From Bemisia tabaci (taxonomy: Eukaryota; Arthropoda; Insecta; Hemiptera; Aleyrodidae): DNA of 64,000 nt. The stretch is taken from the NCBI RefSeq assembly GCF_918797505.1, contig NC_092798.1, forward strand, positions 12,289,501 to 12,353,500, in the 5' to 3' direction. Position numbers and translations under genes: made by a program. The notes under the pieces were generated by a model. It saw only the letters and a program-made list of their open reading frames with translations. It searched no databases and had not been told where the DNA came from. Positions 35,727 to 46,400 of the stretch are shown piece by piece (within the stretch, counting starts at the first letter, position 1; the number at the start of each line of letters is the position of its first letter).

Positions 35727-35850
35727 AGTCCAGACTCTTGAAAACATTGACAAGAAAAAGGACTCTTGATTCAATCAAATTTCAGCTCAAATCAAAAGGA
35801 AATCCGCTCAAATTAAGAGGCTTGATTCTTGATTTAAGCTTAAATCTGAT
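35727..35850. repeat. Family E foldback, left part
   Basis: GAGTCCAGACTCTTGAAAAC and the following motifs of family E, broken near 35855 by unrelated sequence. Confidence 0.65.
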
Positions 35851-36057
35851 TGATCGTTGCACGGAGAAGGAAAATCACGGCAGTTTTAAAAAATTGCCGT
35901 TGAGTAGTTTTCCGTTTAAAAAATGAAGTATGAAAGGAAGTCTGCGAAGTCGCAAACCAAGTTATGTGATCGCGGAGTGCAGACTTATACCGTCCACATG
36001 TTTTATGTAATTAAAATGAAATCGGTCGATTTTTATTCATCCGAACGATTTCTACAC

Positions 36058-36081
36058 GGGGGGGGGGGGGGGGGGGGGGGG
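36058..36081. repeat. G24 homopolymer
   Basis: The longest G run in the window, directly at the outer edge of a family E element. Confidence 0.9.
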
Positions 36082-36292
36082 ACACATTGGATCTAGAGTC
36101 CAGACTCTCGAAAACATTGACAAGAAAAAGGCCTCCTGATTCAATCAGATTTAAGCTCAAATCAATAGGAAATCCGCTCAAATTAAGAGGCTTGGTTCTT
36201 AATTTAAGCTTAAAACTGATTGCATCAAGAGTATTTCTTCTTGTCGATGTTTTCTAGAGTCTGGACTCTAGATCCAATGTGTTTTTTTTCCA
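36082..36292. mobile_element. Family E foldback element
   Basis: ACACATTGGATCTAGAGTCC and its complement at the right end. The two halves fold on each other almost completely. The usual left end (CACTGGAAAA) appears replaced by the G24 run. Confidence 0.75.
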
Positions 36293-36775
36293 GTGTCCCT
36301 TTATAGAGGGAGTTGAGACAACGCGGCTTAAATGGATGTCACAAACGGGAATGAAGATTACACAAATCGGACTTTTTTTGTAATCGTTGATCGACCCGTT
36401 CCCGAATTGCTATCTCCGTTCCTTCCCTCATTCCATTTGTTCCTTACCGTCCCCCCACTCTCCGGTCCATTTCGGTTTATAATCTTTGCAATCGGTGAAA
36501 ATGTAATCTTTATTCCCTTTCGTGACACTGTGGAGGCCTGAAATACGGGAATCAATCAGAAATGGATTCACATTGTCCAGTGGCGTGGCGTGAATGATCG
36601 ATCATCGATATTTCCTTATTTGAATCCGTGGTAAAGAATCGGTTATTAAGGTGTTCGCTGCGAACATCCTGTTAATATTGATCCTTATCCATAAGATTAA
36701 ATGACAAATCGATCGATGTATCGCAAAGCATGCCACGCCACTGATATTGTCTTAAATCTCAGCACAAAGGGACCC
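36293..36775. mobile_element. Family J element, copy 1, interrupted
   Basis: Carries the family J interior (GGAATGAAGATTACA ... GTGGAGGCCTGAAATACGGG). Its right end is split off by the insertion at 36578-36743 and resumes at 36744. Confidence 0.8.
36578..36743. mobile_element. hAT-like MITE (166 bp) inside family J copy 1
   Basis: Ends CAGTGGCGTGGC and GCCACGCCACTG. Flanked by ACATTGTC (36570-36577) and ATATTGTC (36744-36751), an 8-bp target duplication with one mismatch. The uninterrupted sequence is visible in copy 2, proving the insertion. Confidence 0.88.
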
Positions 36776-36833
36776 TACTCCCCCGTAGAGCGTTATGTAA
36801 CTTAGGAACGTTTCCTTAATGACTAACTGTACG

Positions 36834-37139
36834 TAGAGTCCCTTTAGAGTCAAGACAACACCCCCTCATGGAGTCACAAACGGGAATAAAGATTACAGAA
36901 ATTGAACGTTTTTTGTAATCTTTGATCGGCCCATTCTCGAATCCCTTTCTTCGTTCCTTCCCTCATTCCGTTTGTTCCTTGTCGAACCCGTAATTCCTCG
37001 GTCCATTCCAGATTATAATCTTTGCAATTGGGGAAAATGTAATCTTTATTCCCGTTTGTGACACTGTGGAGGCCTAAAATACGGGAACCAATCAGAAATG
37101 GATTCACATTGTCTTGACTCTCAGTATAAAGGGACTCTA
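36834..37139. mobile_element. Family J element, copy 2 (306 bp)
   Basis: Ends TAGAGTCCCTTTA and GGGACTCTA with AGTCAAGACAA/TTGTCTTGACT inside. Perfect 8-bp duplication ACTGTACG at 36826-36833 and 37140-37147. hAT-like on that ground. No ORF of transposase type. Confidence 0.88.
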
Positions 37140-37189
37140 ACTGTACGGAGCTGCAACGCTTTTTGCCTAACGGCGATTCGGAAGGGACT

Positions 37190-37620
37190 CTCGTGAACTA
37201 TTTGATATGGAGCATGCTGAGGCTTGAAAGTCGGGAGCGATGAAGGATGAGTGGAGGAAATCCAGGGCGTGAGTGACGCAATACGGGTTGAACCCGGGAG
37301 CGCGGGACGAAGACGACGCTGCTGCTGGAAGTGCCGGAGCGCGATGAACCGCGATGTCTGTCGCGGGAGAGAGACAGACGCATGACTCATGACTCACTCC
37401 CGGGCGATGCCAATTATTCAATTGCCCGCGTCGCGTCGCGGCGCCCGACCAGCGTTGTCCGACCGGCCCGAAAACCGCCCCGACACGATCGAGTGGAGCT
37501 TGGGTCATGTTGATTTTGATCCTGGGCTTGGGACGGGAATAGTCGAGAGCCAGAAGTCCAGGATTTACCCGCGAAAAACCGGAGATTACGGATTTCTTGC
37601 ATGCAGGGCTGGTTTTTGAC
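37190..37620. other. GC-rich island 3
   Basis: CpG-dense with overlapping ORFs on both strands, the longest 153 codons on the minus strand. No domain recognised. Confidence 0.35.
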
Positions 37621-37638
37621 AAAATCATGTGTGCTTCT

Positions 37639-37952
37639 CAGGGTTGCAACAGGCAGAGAATACCGGGAAAACCGGGAATTTTCACTGAATTTTGAAAAGT
37701 CAGGGAAAATCTGGAATTTTGAAAAGTCAGAGAAAATGACGAAAATGTCAGGGAAAATCGTCTATCCACCCTTATTTGCTGTCTCAACTAGGTTTGACGT
37801 TTCCAACAACACATTTTGCCTAAGAACTATTTCTAACGATGTCTTATAACCATCTGGCATTTGTTCAATTGTCAAGGAATTTCACCCAAATGTGTCCGGG
37901 AAATCAGGGAAATGTCAGGGAATTCAATTTTCCCAATTCTGCGGCAACCCTG
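37639..37952. mobile_element. Family D element, copy 1 (314 bp)
   Basis: Ends CAGGGTTGCAAC and GCGGCAACCCTG, with many TCAGGGAAA motifs near both ends. No convincing target duplication. Confidence 0.75.
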
Positions 37953-38472
37953 GTGCAACGTGGCTTAGCTTTCAAACGCTTTTTAAAAAAGCCAGGGAAT
38001 CGGAAAATCAAGAAATTTTGACAACCAGGAAGTTGAAGTTTTATCATCCTCTCAATAGTACCTCTTCTAAGGTTTTCTGTGACTCTATGTACAAAGACGC
38101 GCGCTCAGAACCTCTGAAAGTTGACTTTTTTTCAGTCGCAATGGCAACCCCTCTCGCACTGAGTTTTCGCCTCGTGTAGGCGCAACGCTGGTTGTTCCAC
38201 GAGTCGCTCGTTCCCATGCTCATGTGTAGCATTACCATACCGCATTACCCACCGATTAGCGCGAAAGGCTCTAAATCTAGATCGAGCGCTGGCTTACGAA
38301 GCATTTTGCTCTGCGAAGGGTTTTCTTATCTCGGAATGCCTCGTTTCAGCAGACACAAGGCATTTTTCCGACGATTAGCCGCAGCTTAATGAATCCATCC
38401 TCCATCCGCGATTTTTACAGCGCACTGGACAGCGCAACGTTTTTTAGTAGGAAACTTGCCATTTCGATGAAT

Positions 38473-38720
38473 CAGGGTGTCTACAAGTGCGGAAAGTCCG
38501 GACATAGCACTGATTTTTTGAGGGCGGAAGTACTGAAAAAGTGCGGAAATTCTGCAAAAAAAGTCCGGAATTTTTTGTCATGTTTGCCTCAATTTCAAAT
38601 TTCGTCAAATGGAAGTACTGAAAAAGTACGGAATTTTTCTGTTGGAGGAAGTACTGAATTTCTTGAGGATGTACTGAAAAAGTACTTATTTTTGACCAGC
38701 CTGTTTTAGTAGACACCCTG
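38473..38720. mobile_element. Family C MITE, copy 1 (248 bp)
   Basis: Ends CAGGGTGTCTAC and GTAGACACCCTG are exact complements. ATGAAT lies on both sides. The inside has repeated AAGTACTGAAAAAGT(A/G)C motifs. Confidence 0.85.
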
Positions 38721-38777
38721 ATGAATTTTGTTCCTGAGTTTGGTCTGAAGCGACGCACTCTCCGCACAGTGACATGT

Positions 38778-39029
38778 CAGGGTTGCCACAGTCAGGGAAA
38801 TCAGGAAATGTCGGGGAAAATGACGAGAATGTCAGGGAAAATTTGTTAAATCACCTTCATTTGCTTTCCAAAATGGGTTTGAGATTTTGAACAAGAAATT
38901 TTGCCTCAATACTATTTTCAATTATGCCCTCTTAATTGTCCGTCACATCTTCAATTGTCAGGGTATTTCACCAAAATGTGTGAGGGAAACGTCAGGGAAT
39001 TGTATTTTCTAAATTCTGTGGCAACCGTG
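38778..39029. mobile_element. Family D element, copy 2 (252 bp)
   Basis: CAGGGTTGCCACAGTCAGGG at the left and CTGTGGCAACCGTG at the right; interior colinear with copy 1. Confidence 0.75.
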
Positions 39030-39850
39030 ACAAGTGCGATTTTGTTTTCATCCGGCAGTTTTTGCCGATTCTCTTCGGTGGGAAGGCCCAGTTTTAAAAA
39101 CCTCCAGTCGTCCTACTTCTCGTTTACTCCTATTCTTTGAAGGGATTGCCGATGGGTTGAATCGATTAATGCGCATCCCTATTGCAACATTTTAAAATCT
39201 CCGATCATGTTTTATTTTCTTCAAAAAGAACTCAAGATTTAATCGCCTTGGACTTTTTATGCATCATTTTAAACGAGGGAGAAAAATTAACTAAAAATTT
39301 CAAGGAGTGGAGAATACTTTGTCATTTTTTTTTTTTAAACAAATAAACCACAAGTTAAAATTTTCAACGTCTCAACGGAAGATGCGCACTTTGGACTTGA
39401 GGAAACTATACTTGTGTTGTTTCTATGAATATTTAGAGGCAGATACTTGTCGCTGAGCTGAACAAGCTTTTCCAAAATGGCTGTTCCATGAATGCATTTT
39501 GTCAAATGGAACAATGATGATTCTTGATAGTCTCGTTCGTATGAACAACTGTTATGATTATTTTAAAATCTGAGTTTTCCATTTAAAGATATTCAGTAAA
39601 ATAAGTCCTTCACGCCGACGGCTAATCGTTCTAATTCTTGAACAACGTAAAAATTTATTCAATTGCATAGTAAAACATCCGTAATCTCAAGGGCTGTCCC
39701 CGAATTTTAAAATTTTCTCCTGCATCAATACATTGAATGCAATACATTTTTTATGTAATTGAAATAAAATCGGTTGATTTTTATTCATCCGAACGATTTC
39801 TAGGAGTCTTTCGGACGATTAGCGGCAATTTGACAAAGAACGGAGGCTTC
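39030..39850. other. No gene recognised
   Basis: AT-rich, without exon-like or repeat features that I can define. Confidence 0.45.
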
Positions 39851-40195
39851 TTTCAATAAAAGTTTCCTGCCAGCAGCTTCGGAGCCCGTTATCTCAAAAC
39901 TTCGTTTTACAAACTGCTCTGTTCGCTATCACGGCAGAATAACTGCCTTTCTCCCAGGTTTTTAGACATAACTTCCTTCAATAAAATATCCGGTCATAAG
40001 CTGCTGAGCCCATTTTCTCAAAACTTCATTTTTGCACTTACGGCTCTCTTCGCTATCACGGCAGAATAACTGCCTTTTTCCCAGGTTTTTCAGACATGAC
40101 TTCTTTCAATAAAATTTTCCGGTCAGAAGCTTCTGAGCCCGTTTTCTCAAAACTTCATTTTTGCACTTACGGCTCTCTTCGCTATCGCGGGAGTG
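39851..40195. repeat. Tandem repeat, about 2.7 units of 125-128 bp
   Basis: Units begin (T/C)TTCAATAAAA at 39851, 39976 and 40104 and contain CTCTTCGCTATCACGGCAG followed by AATAACTGCC, a small hairpin. Confidence 0.85.
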
Positions 40196-40545
40196 TAGGT
40201 GCCCACATCTTTGATCTTGGTCGCCGGTGTACGGACCTGCCCGGGGGTTCCGCTCCGGAACGACCGCCCGGGAGCGAGCTTGCGAGATATCCCGAAAATC
40301 CCCGAATCATCCCGCGGGACTCCCTCGCGTTTCCGCTAAATCCTGCAGCGCGGCGTCCCCGAGCGGAAGGGTGAGGCCCGAAGCTCCCCGGGTCCGCTCA
40401 TTGTCCGCCCCGAGCAGGGCCGCCACACCGTCCAGTTCCGATTTACCCACCGCGGATTCCGAAAGGGAAATCCGGGGAAATCTGGCAACCGAGGCTCGGA
40501 TACGGCCGAATGTCCTGCGTTGCTTTTATGGTCTTCGGTCGGGCT
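40196..40545. other. GC-rich island 4
   Basis: CpG-dense. One reading contains SSSDLPTADSEREIRGNLAT within a 106-codon ORF (40227-40547). No family recognised. Confidence 0.3.
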
Positions 40546-40606
40546 AAGGAAAAACGCCCTATGAGCATTTCGATGTTGCCACATTCCCCCCGATGAAATG
40601 TAGGGT
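40544..40606. repeat. Family B left-end fragment
   Basis: GCTAAGGAAAAACGCCCTAT and following family B sequence, then cut off before the family E element. Confidence 0.65.
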
Positions 40607-40611
40607 TCGTA

Positions 40612-40841
40612 CACTGGAAAAAAAACACATTGAATCTAGAGTCCAGACTCTTGAAAACATTGAGAAGAAAAATACTCTTGATTCAATCGGATTTTTGCTT
40701 GAATCAAAACGAAATCCGCTTAAATTAAGAGGCTTGGTTCTTGATTTAAGCTAGATTCTGATTGAATCAAGAGTACTTTTTCTTGTCGATGTTTTTAAGA
40801 GTCTATACTCTAGATCCAATGTGGTTTTTTTTTCCCCAGTG
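40612..40841. mobile_element. Family E foldback element (230 bp)
   Basis: Ends CACTGGAAAAAAAA and TTTTTCCCCAGTG, inverted along nearly the whole length. TA on both sides fits a TA target as in Tc1/mariner elements. Confidence 0.85.
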
Positions 40842-41149
40842 TAACGCATTGAAAAGTTCTTAATCCAATTGGATTTTCTTCCGAGGTACAAGTCACCGGA
40901 TATTTTTGCAATCAAGGAAATTCCCCAAAAAGTCGAAAAACTTCGAATGAAGCCCTATCTCCTTGCTAAAACTTGCAGTTTTTCTATTTTAAGTTATAAG
41001 TGTTTAAAATGTCTACATTACTTGTAGGCTTTTGACAGATTGGATGTTTAAACTCAGTTTTTGATTCTTTAAAGTTGGATTTTACATGTGAATTTTTCAC
41101 AGAATATACTTTCGAACTAGTCTTAGCTGAGTTTATGAATTCGATTTTG

Positions 41150-41192
41150 TCAAAAACTGCACTTATGCGCCTTGTCCTCCCAGCCCCCCAAG
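41150..41192. repeat. Family A right-end fragment
   Basis: GTCAAAAACTGCACTTATGC and the rest of the family A inverted end, without a partner. Confidence 0.65.
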
Positions 41193-41229
41193 TAGAGAAG
41201 TAGTGTGTCTCTCAATTACAGAAAAGTTA

Positions 41230-41458
41230 CACTGGAAAAAAAAAAACACATTGGATCTAGAGTCCAGACTCTTAAAAACATCGACAAGAAAAAGTACTCT
41301 TGATTCAATCAGAATCTAGCTTAAATCAAGAACCAAGCCCCTTAATTTAAGCGGATTTCGTTTTGATTCAAGCAAAAATCCGACTGAATCAAGAGTATTT
41401 TTTCTTGTCAATGTTTTCGAGAAACTAGACTCAAGATCCAATGTGTTTTTTTCCAGTG
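41230..41458. mobile_element. Family E foldback element (229 bp)
   Basis: CACTGGAAAAAAAAAAAC and TTTTTTTCCAGTG ends, TA on both sides, interior colinear with the copy at 40612 in the opposite orientation. Confidence 0.85.
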
Positions 41459-41559
41459 TAATTCCGATAGTTTTGATTTTAATTTTTGTAATTATGATCG
41501 AGTTTAACAATATGTTAGGTTTATCTTTTTCATTTGACGAAGGGAAACCCTGGAATCGT

Positions 41560-41890
41560 CTCTACGGTAGAAAGCCGGCAACTTTCGAGTGTCGATACGG
41601 TTTTTTCCCCTTAACACGGCAGCTCTGGTGGATACGAGGGCGTAGCGTTGTAATCCTGGATCCTACGGCCCATTGAGCCGGGAGATCGGGGTGGTGACCC
41701 CCGCGTTTCGAAGGGGGGCAGGGGGCCGCGCCCCGCGGGGTGCGCCCGAGTCGCTCCCGCACGGGCGTTTGTCAGTGTCAGCCATGCTCGGGCTTATTAC
41801 GCTCATCGTTGAGCTTTTCTGTCGTCCTCTCGACGGGAACAGTAACTCAAGAAATGATGCTATGAGTTGCCCGGGGACATCATCATGAAT
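41560..41890. other. GC-rich island 5
   Basis: CpG-dense; includes GGGGGCCGCGCCCCGCGGGG, a short GC palindrome. Overlapping short ORFs on both strands, none recognised. Confidence 0.3.
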
Positions 41891-42027
41891 TTCGGTTTAA
41901 AATCCTGCCGTGTTACCTTTGAGAGCAGTGAAGCCCTTTTTTCGAAGTCAAGTTCTCGTCGAACTCGTTTTACATAGTTCATATGATCTGAATGATTCAG
42001 CAAGTATATCAAAATTCGCTTTGGGGG

Positions 42028-42254
42028 AAAAAAAAAACCCACACATTGGATCTAGAGCCCAGACTCTTAAAAACATCGACAAGAAAAAGTACTCTTGATT
42101 CAATCAGAATCAAGCTTAAATCAAGAACCAAGCCTCTTAATTTGAACGGATTTCCTTTTGATTTAAGCTTAAATCTGATTGAATCAAGAGTCCTTTTTCT
42201 TGTCAATGTTTTCAAGAGTCTGGACTCAAGATCCAATGTGGTTTTTTTCCAGTG
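42028..42254. mobile_element. Family E foldback element
   Basis: CACATTGGATCTAGAGCCCA and its inverted partner, ending TTTTTTTCCAGTG. The left outermost bases are degraded. Confidence 0.75.
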
Positions 42255-42770
42255 CGTCCTATTGGGTGACAGGATCTTGAAAAGTCATTAAAAACCTGGA
42301 TTAAGTCAGAGCATTTTGTCCAATCCTGAAAAGACGAGGAATTTCGCTGTTGTACCCAATCGGATTTTTTTTTCCCCCTAGCCGAAAAATTCAATTATTT
42401 TTTACCGCACGCGTACGCTTTAGCGACAAACAATGAGAACTTAAAACCTTCTAAATTCTTGAATTTTCAATCAATTCTGTTGCCAAGAGACCTTGCGCTG
42501 AATTTTCTTTCGTCTTAAGTGTTATGATCGTTATGTCGGGGGCCGGATTAGAGGGTTTTCCCGGGCCCTCGATGTCAGGGACTCGGGTTGCTTTATATTA
42601 GTGGCCCAAACCTTAAGATTTAAGGGCCGTAATATATCCAAAATTCCAGGCATCAATCCTCTCCAAATCTGTCTTGTAGACTACAAGAGCCCCTAAAGGC
42701 TCTAGAATTTAAAAAAAAAACTCCCAGGGGAGGGCCCAGGGTGCTATAGTACCTCGGCTAATCCGGTGAA

Positions 42771-42797
42771 GGGGGGGGGGATTTTTGTCCCCCCCCC
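42771..42797. repeat. G10 and C9 hairpin
   Basis: G10, ATTTTTGT, C9: a smaller version of the hairpin at 3944. Confidence 0.85.
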
Positions 42798-43049
42798 TCA
42801 CCTCCCCAATATGAAACACTGAAAATTCATGGGAAAGTTGGGGATTTACATGTTTGAAACCGTGAAAAGTCATGAAAAATTCAGGGGATTTATGAAATCC
42901 ATAAAAACTTGTCACCCTGTATGTCACCAATTCTTACCGACATCCTTGGGTGAACGAAGTAGCTTCTCTAGAAGATATTCAACCTTCTCTTAACAACTTT
43001 TGACCTATTTTCCCCTTCTCGATTTCGCCTGAGTTGACGCCTGCAGCTA

Positions 43050-43327
43050 GCGGGCTGATTGTTGATTTTATGAAGAAAGAAGACTTAGGAGTTTGGAGCG
43101 ATCCAATTGGTCGAAATGGGTGGTTCCTATAGACTAAGGGGGAAATGATGGACTAAATATTGGGTCTCTGGTGGGTTACCGTTGGTTAGTCTTGAGTACC
43201 TCTAGTCTATCACTTACTTACCTTCTTTCTCCATTGCAACCATCCGCTTTTACCAATAGGATCCCTCCATATCCCTTTTGTATTCTTTGTCTATTGCTGT
43301 CTCTATCGATTTTAACAATCAGTCCGC
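43050..43327. mobile_element. Family I MITE, copy 1 (278 bp)
   Basis: Ends GCGGGCTGATTGTTGATTTT and AATCAGTCCGC. Inner GGGTGGTTCCTATAGACTAA block shared with copy 2. Confidence 0.7.
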
Positions 43328-43354
43328 TGATATTGTTTCACCCGGAAGTCTAGT

Positions 43355-43560
43355 CGGTAGAGCCAGAAAGTGGGTGCTCCGTCCCACCGAGCGGAGAGCC
43401 GAGTCTTGGCGCGCGGGGCTGCGGCGCTAATCACCAACGTCAAATCGGAAGGCATCGGGCATCGCATCGGGATCGCGCAACGAAAACATACGGCACGTTG
43501 CCCGCGCTCCGACAGAACCGTAAACCGGCCGCAGGGGGCTCAGCCCCCCACGCTTGCCTA
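43355..43560. other. GC-rich island 6
   Basis: CpG-dense, short ORFs only. Confidence 0.3.
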
Positions 43561-43599
43561 ACCAGCATCTAATTCCCTCAATTTTCCCTTCAAGCACTT

Positions 43600-44150
43600 A
43601 CGTCGTTTGGATAGGAAAAGTTTCCCCGAAAAGTACCGGGGAAACCGGGAAAATTCTGAAAAGGCACACGGAGAAAAAAACCTCGTGCGTGGGACCCAAA
43701 GTTAAGATCATATGGATCTCTGAAGTTTTCAGATAGAGCATCTGAACACGTAAGGTCCAGCTGTTGAGGTTCGGATCACACATCTGAATCTTCAGTTTTT
43801 ACATCTGAAGTACTCCAGATGTGAGAAAGTACTTCAGATGTAAGAACTGAAGTTTCAGATGTGTGATCCAAACTTAAGCAGCTGGACCTTAAGTGTTCGG
43901 ATGCTCAATCCGAAAACTTCGAAGATCTATATGACCTAAACGTTAGGTCCCACGCACGAAGTTTTTTTCTCCGTGCAGGGAAAATTGGGAAATGTCAGGG
44001 ATAATGACGAAAATGTCAGAGAAAATGAGTCAAATCAATCCCATTCCTCGGTTGTTGAAGATCTCTACAGGCTTGACGGGGTTGCAACCGCTCCTAGTAA
44101 CTTCATTCGCTCTCTAGAATGGGTTTGAGGTTTCAAACAAGAAATTTTGA
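43600..44150. mobile_element. Family D element, copy 3, interrupted
   Basis: Family D left sequence to about 43666, then the foldback at 43667-43975, then family D motifs again (AAATGTCAGGGATAATGACG and onward to AAACAAGAAATTTTGATG). Confidence 0.6.
43667..43975. mobile_element. Family F foldback element (309 bp), near-perfect hairpin
   Basis: Ends CACGGAGAAAAAAACC and the complementary TTTTTTTCTCCGTG. The two arms pair along nearly the full length and meet near 43820. Inserted in a family D copy. Confidence 0.88.
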
Positions 44151-44850
44151 TGACGGAAGAAAGCCTGCCGGAGAAAATGCTCGATTGGGGTCTTCTTAGT
44201 CCTGGGAGGAAACGAATAGAACGCCCAGCGAAAGGGTGGCGACTGGGGGTTTTAGGGAAGATGAGGGAGTGCCAATTCCCTGAAGGGCTCGGGGAGGACA
44301 GGGGACTTTGGCGGGTGGGTGTCGCAGAGCGCCAAAGAGCGCTCAGAAAGCGGCTTACATGTATGTATCTTTTCATTTGGCAGCTGATGTGGCTTGGTTC
44401 CTTTCTTCTAAACGCGGTCCATTTTTACTGATAACAATCGCAGATTTTTCCTCACAATCCGACAACAGCGCCGCAGATCCGGATCCGGCGAACGGAGCCG
44501 GGCATGCGCATTCGTACAACCGTTGGAATCGTTGAGACAACCAACGACTCGCGTAAGCGTCTCCGCGAGCTGCCGGGGGGGGGGGGGGGAGAGGAGGATC
44601 AGGGTCAGGTTTAGCGGGTGCTGTGCCCCGCGAGTCTGAACCCGTTGCCTTGTCCGAGGCCCCCCCTCAAAGCTCGCGGGGGGGGGGGGGAGCTGGAGTC
44701 GACACATTTTTGTGATCTCATCGCCGCTGCGCGCAATGCGCCTGCCGATGGTGTAAACCGGTGCGCATTCCGCGACGTGCGTTGTGTTCGCGGCCCCGAA
44801 GCTTCACTACCGGGCTACGCAGCTGCAGTGACGGTTCTTGCGAAATGACA
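44140..44850. other. GC-rich island 7
   Basis: Contains a family G half copy (44376-44427), G15 (44575-44589) and G13 (44678-44690). One frame reads DNSAADPDPANGAGHAHSYN (about 44460-44520), which resembles a reading in island 1 (NSAADP). No gene recognised. Confidence 0.3.
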
Positions 44851-44914
44851 ACACTGCTTTTTTTCCGTTAAATGCAATTAGTGCGATCGATTCTAGATAC
44901 GAATACGAATACAC

Positions 44915-45000
44915 TGGAAATGCGCGGATTTTTGAGATCGGTACGGAAGTAAGGGAAGACGCGCGGAGTTCTCATGTAAAGTTACGGAAATTCGAAATTA
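44915..45000. repeat. Family S short repeat, copy 1
   Basis: TACGGAAGTAAGGGAAGACG and neighbouring motifs resemble 46020-46105. Confidence 0.4.
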
Positions 45001-45149
45001 GCTCCGGATGATGTTGGCTGCAATGAAGATGATATCAAAAATTTTTGACCCACCTTCTGATCTGGGTTGAAGTCGAATGTTCACTGCAGTTGCCTACAAA
45101 ATTCAGGGAGAAGTTCGGTAATTTTGCTTTAAAGTTAGTTCAATGCTTC

Positions 45150-45291
45150 AGTTTATTTCGCGACCAGATCTAAATCACCTGAACATTTCAAGGGAAAATA
45201 TTCATAACTCTCCTCAGAAATGAACATTTTATCGGAGGAAATTTGGTTACTCTCAAATGTATACGGCATTTTTCCTTAGCACGGCAGCTTA
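45150..45291. repeat. Family B right half
   Basis: Ends ATACGGCATTTTTCCTTAGC followed by ACGGCAG; the left half is missing. Confidence 0.65.
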
Positions 45292-46019
45292 TGTCTTCCT
45301 TGTCTATAGCTTTGTCAACAATTAGCACGCAGTGCGTCATTGATCCGTACGTCCCAGAAATTGCCGATTTGTAGAAAATTACGCAGGGTTTTCAGATCGA
45401 TCGGGGAAAAAAATTCAGTTACCGAACTAATCCGAGTAAAACTTTTCACGCGGAGCGTGGCAAAGCCGCATCTCATTACTGACGAATGTAAACATTAAGG
45501 GGCCGTTTCCCGGCGGCGACGCGCGACGGAAAAGAGGAAAGTTTCCACTCGTTTGGGCAACTCGTCGCACCTTTCGTAAAGACGTATCTCGCCGTCCGTA
45601 TGAGCCCCAGAATGCACGGGTTCACACGTGAAACAGGGCTCACGTAGAAAGTGAGGCACGTCCTTGTGTCAAAGGAACGACGAACTGCTCAACGTTCCAC
45701 GTGCCATTGGAAATCATCAAACACAGGATATCGCTAATACGAACGGGTTATCGTCAGAATCCAGCAAGTCGATTTTCCGATGAGCTCTGAAGCCCGTAAG
45801 GAAAGCTACGTTTCAGGTCTCATCGAAAATGGACGTAAGCTTGCAACTTAGAAGTTCAACTTGACTCGAGGCCGATCCGACGGAAGCGTTGCACCGAGTA
45901 AACGATTCGACAAGTGTGCTAACTACGTAAACGCGTAATTACGTCATCTTAATTGCTCAGTTTGGAAAAGACATAACTCCCAGGGGAAAAAAGTGCGGAA
46001 AAGGAAAAAATGGAAGTAC
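45292..46019. other. No gene recognised
   Basis: Starts with a family I fragment (45293-45335), then sequence of moderate GC without exon-like features. Confidence 0.4.
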
Positions 46020-46105
46020 GGATACACCGAAATAGCACGATTTTTGAAAGGTCGCTACGGAAGCACGGAAGTCGCACGGTTTTTTCATGAAAAATTACGG
46101 AAAGT
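46020..46105. repeat. Family S short repeat, copy 2
   Basis: CTACGGAAGCACGGAAGTCG and TACGGAAAGTCGAAA resemble the copy at 44915. Confidence 0.4.
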
Positions 46106-46125
46106 CGAAACTTTTGCGGTTTTTA

Positions 46126-46400
46126 ACTAGACCGCGCTTAGTGAAAAGGAACCAAGCCACATCAGCTATTGCCAAAAGCTGGGCAATTTGATGTTTTATA
46201 AGAGAACGTGCAAGAGCGTGTTTGTGCGAATTCCTCTGAAAATTTTTATGGAACACAAAACTAAACTACTAACTTCGTACTCAGTGGAAAATTCACTAAA
46301 ATTTGCACAAAAATCCGCACCAACCGTTTTCCCGTGAAAAAATTGAATTGCCCAATTAAATTGGGCAATAGCTGATGTGCTCGGTTCTTTTCGGTCTCTC
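46126..46400. mobile_element. Family G MITE
   Basis: Left end CTAGACCGCGCTTAG with GGAACCAAGCCACATCAGCT; right end AGCTGATGTGCTCGGTTC. The 135-codon minus-strand ORF here is repeat sequence. Confidence 0.7.

Noticed and set aside
35226..35774. A 182-codon minus-strand frame as a gene
   Set aside because: Runs through a GC-rich island and into a family E repeat; the composition explains the openness.
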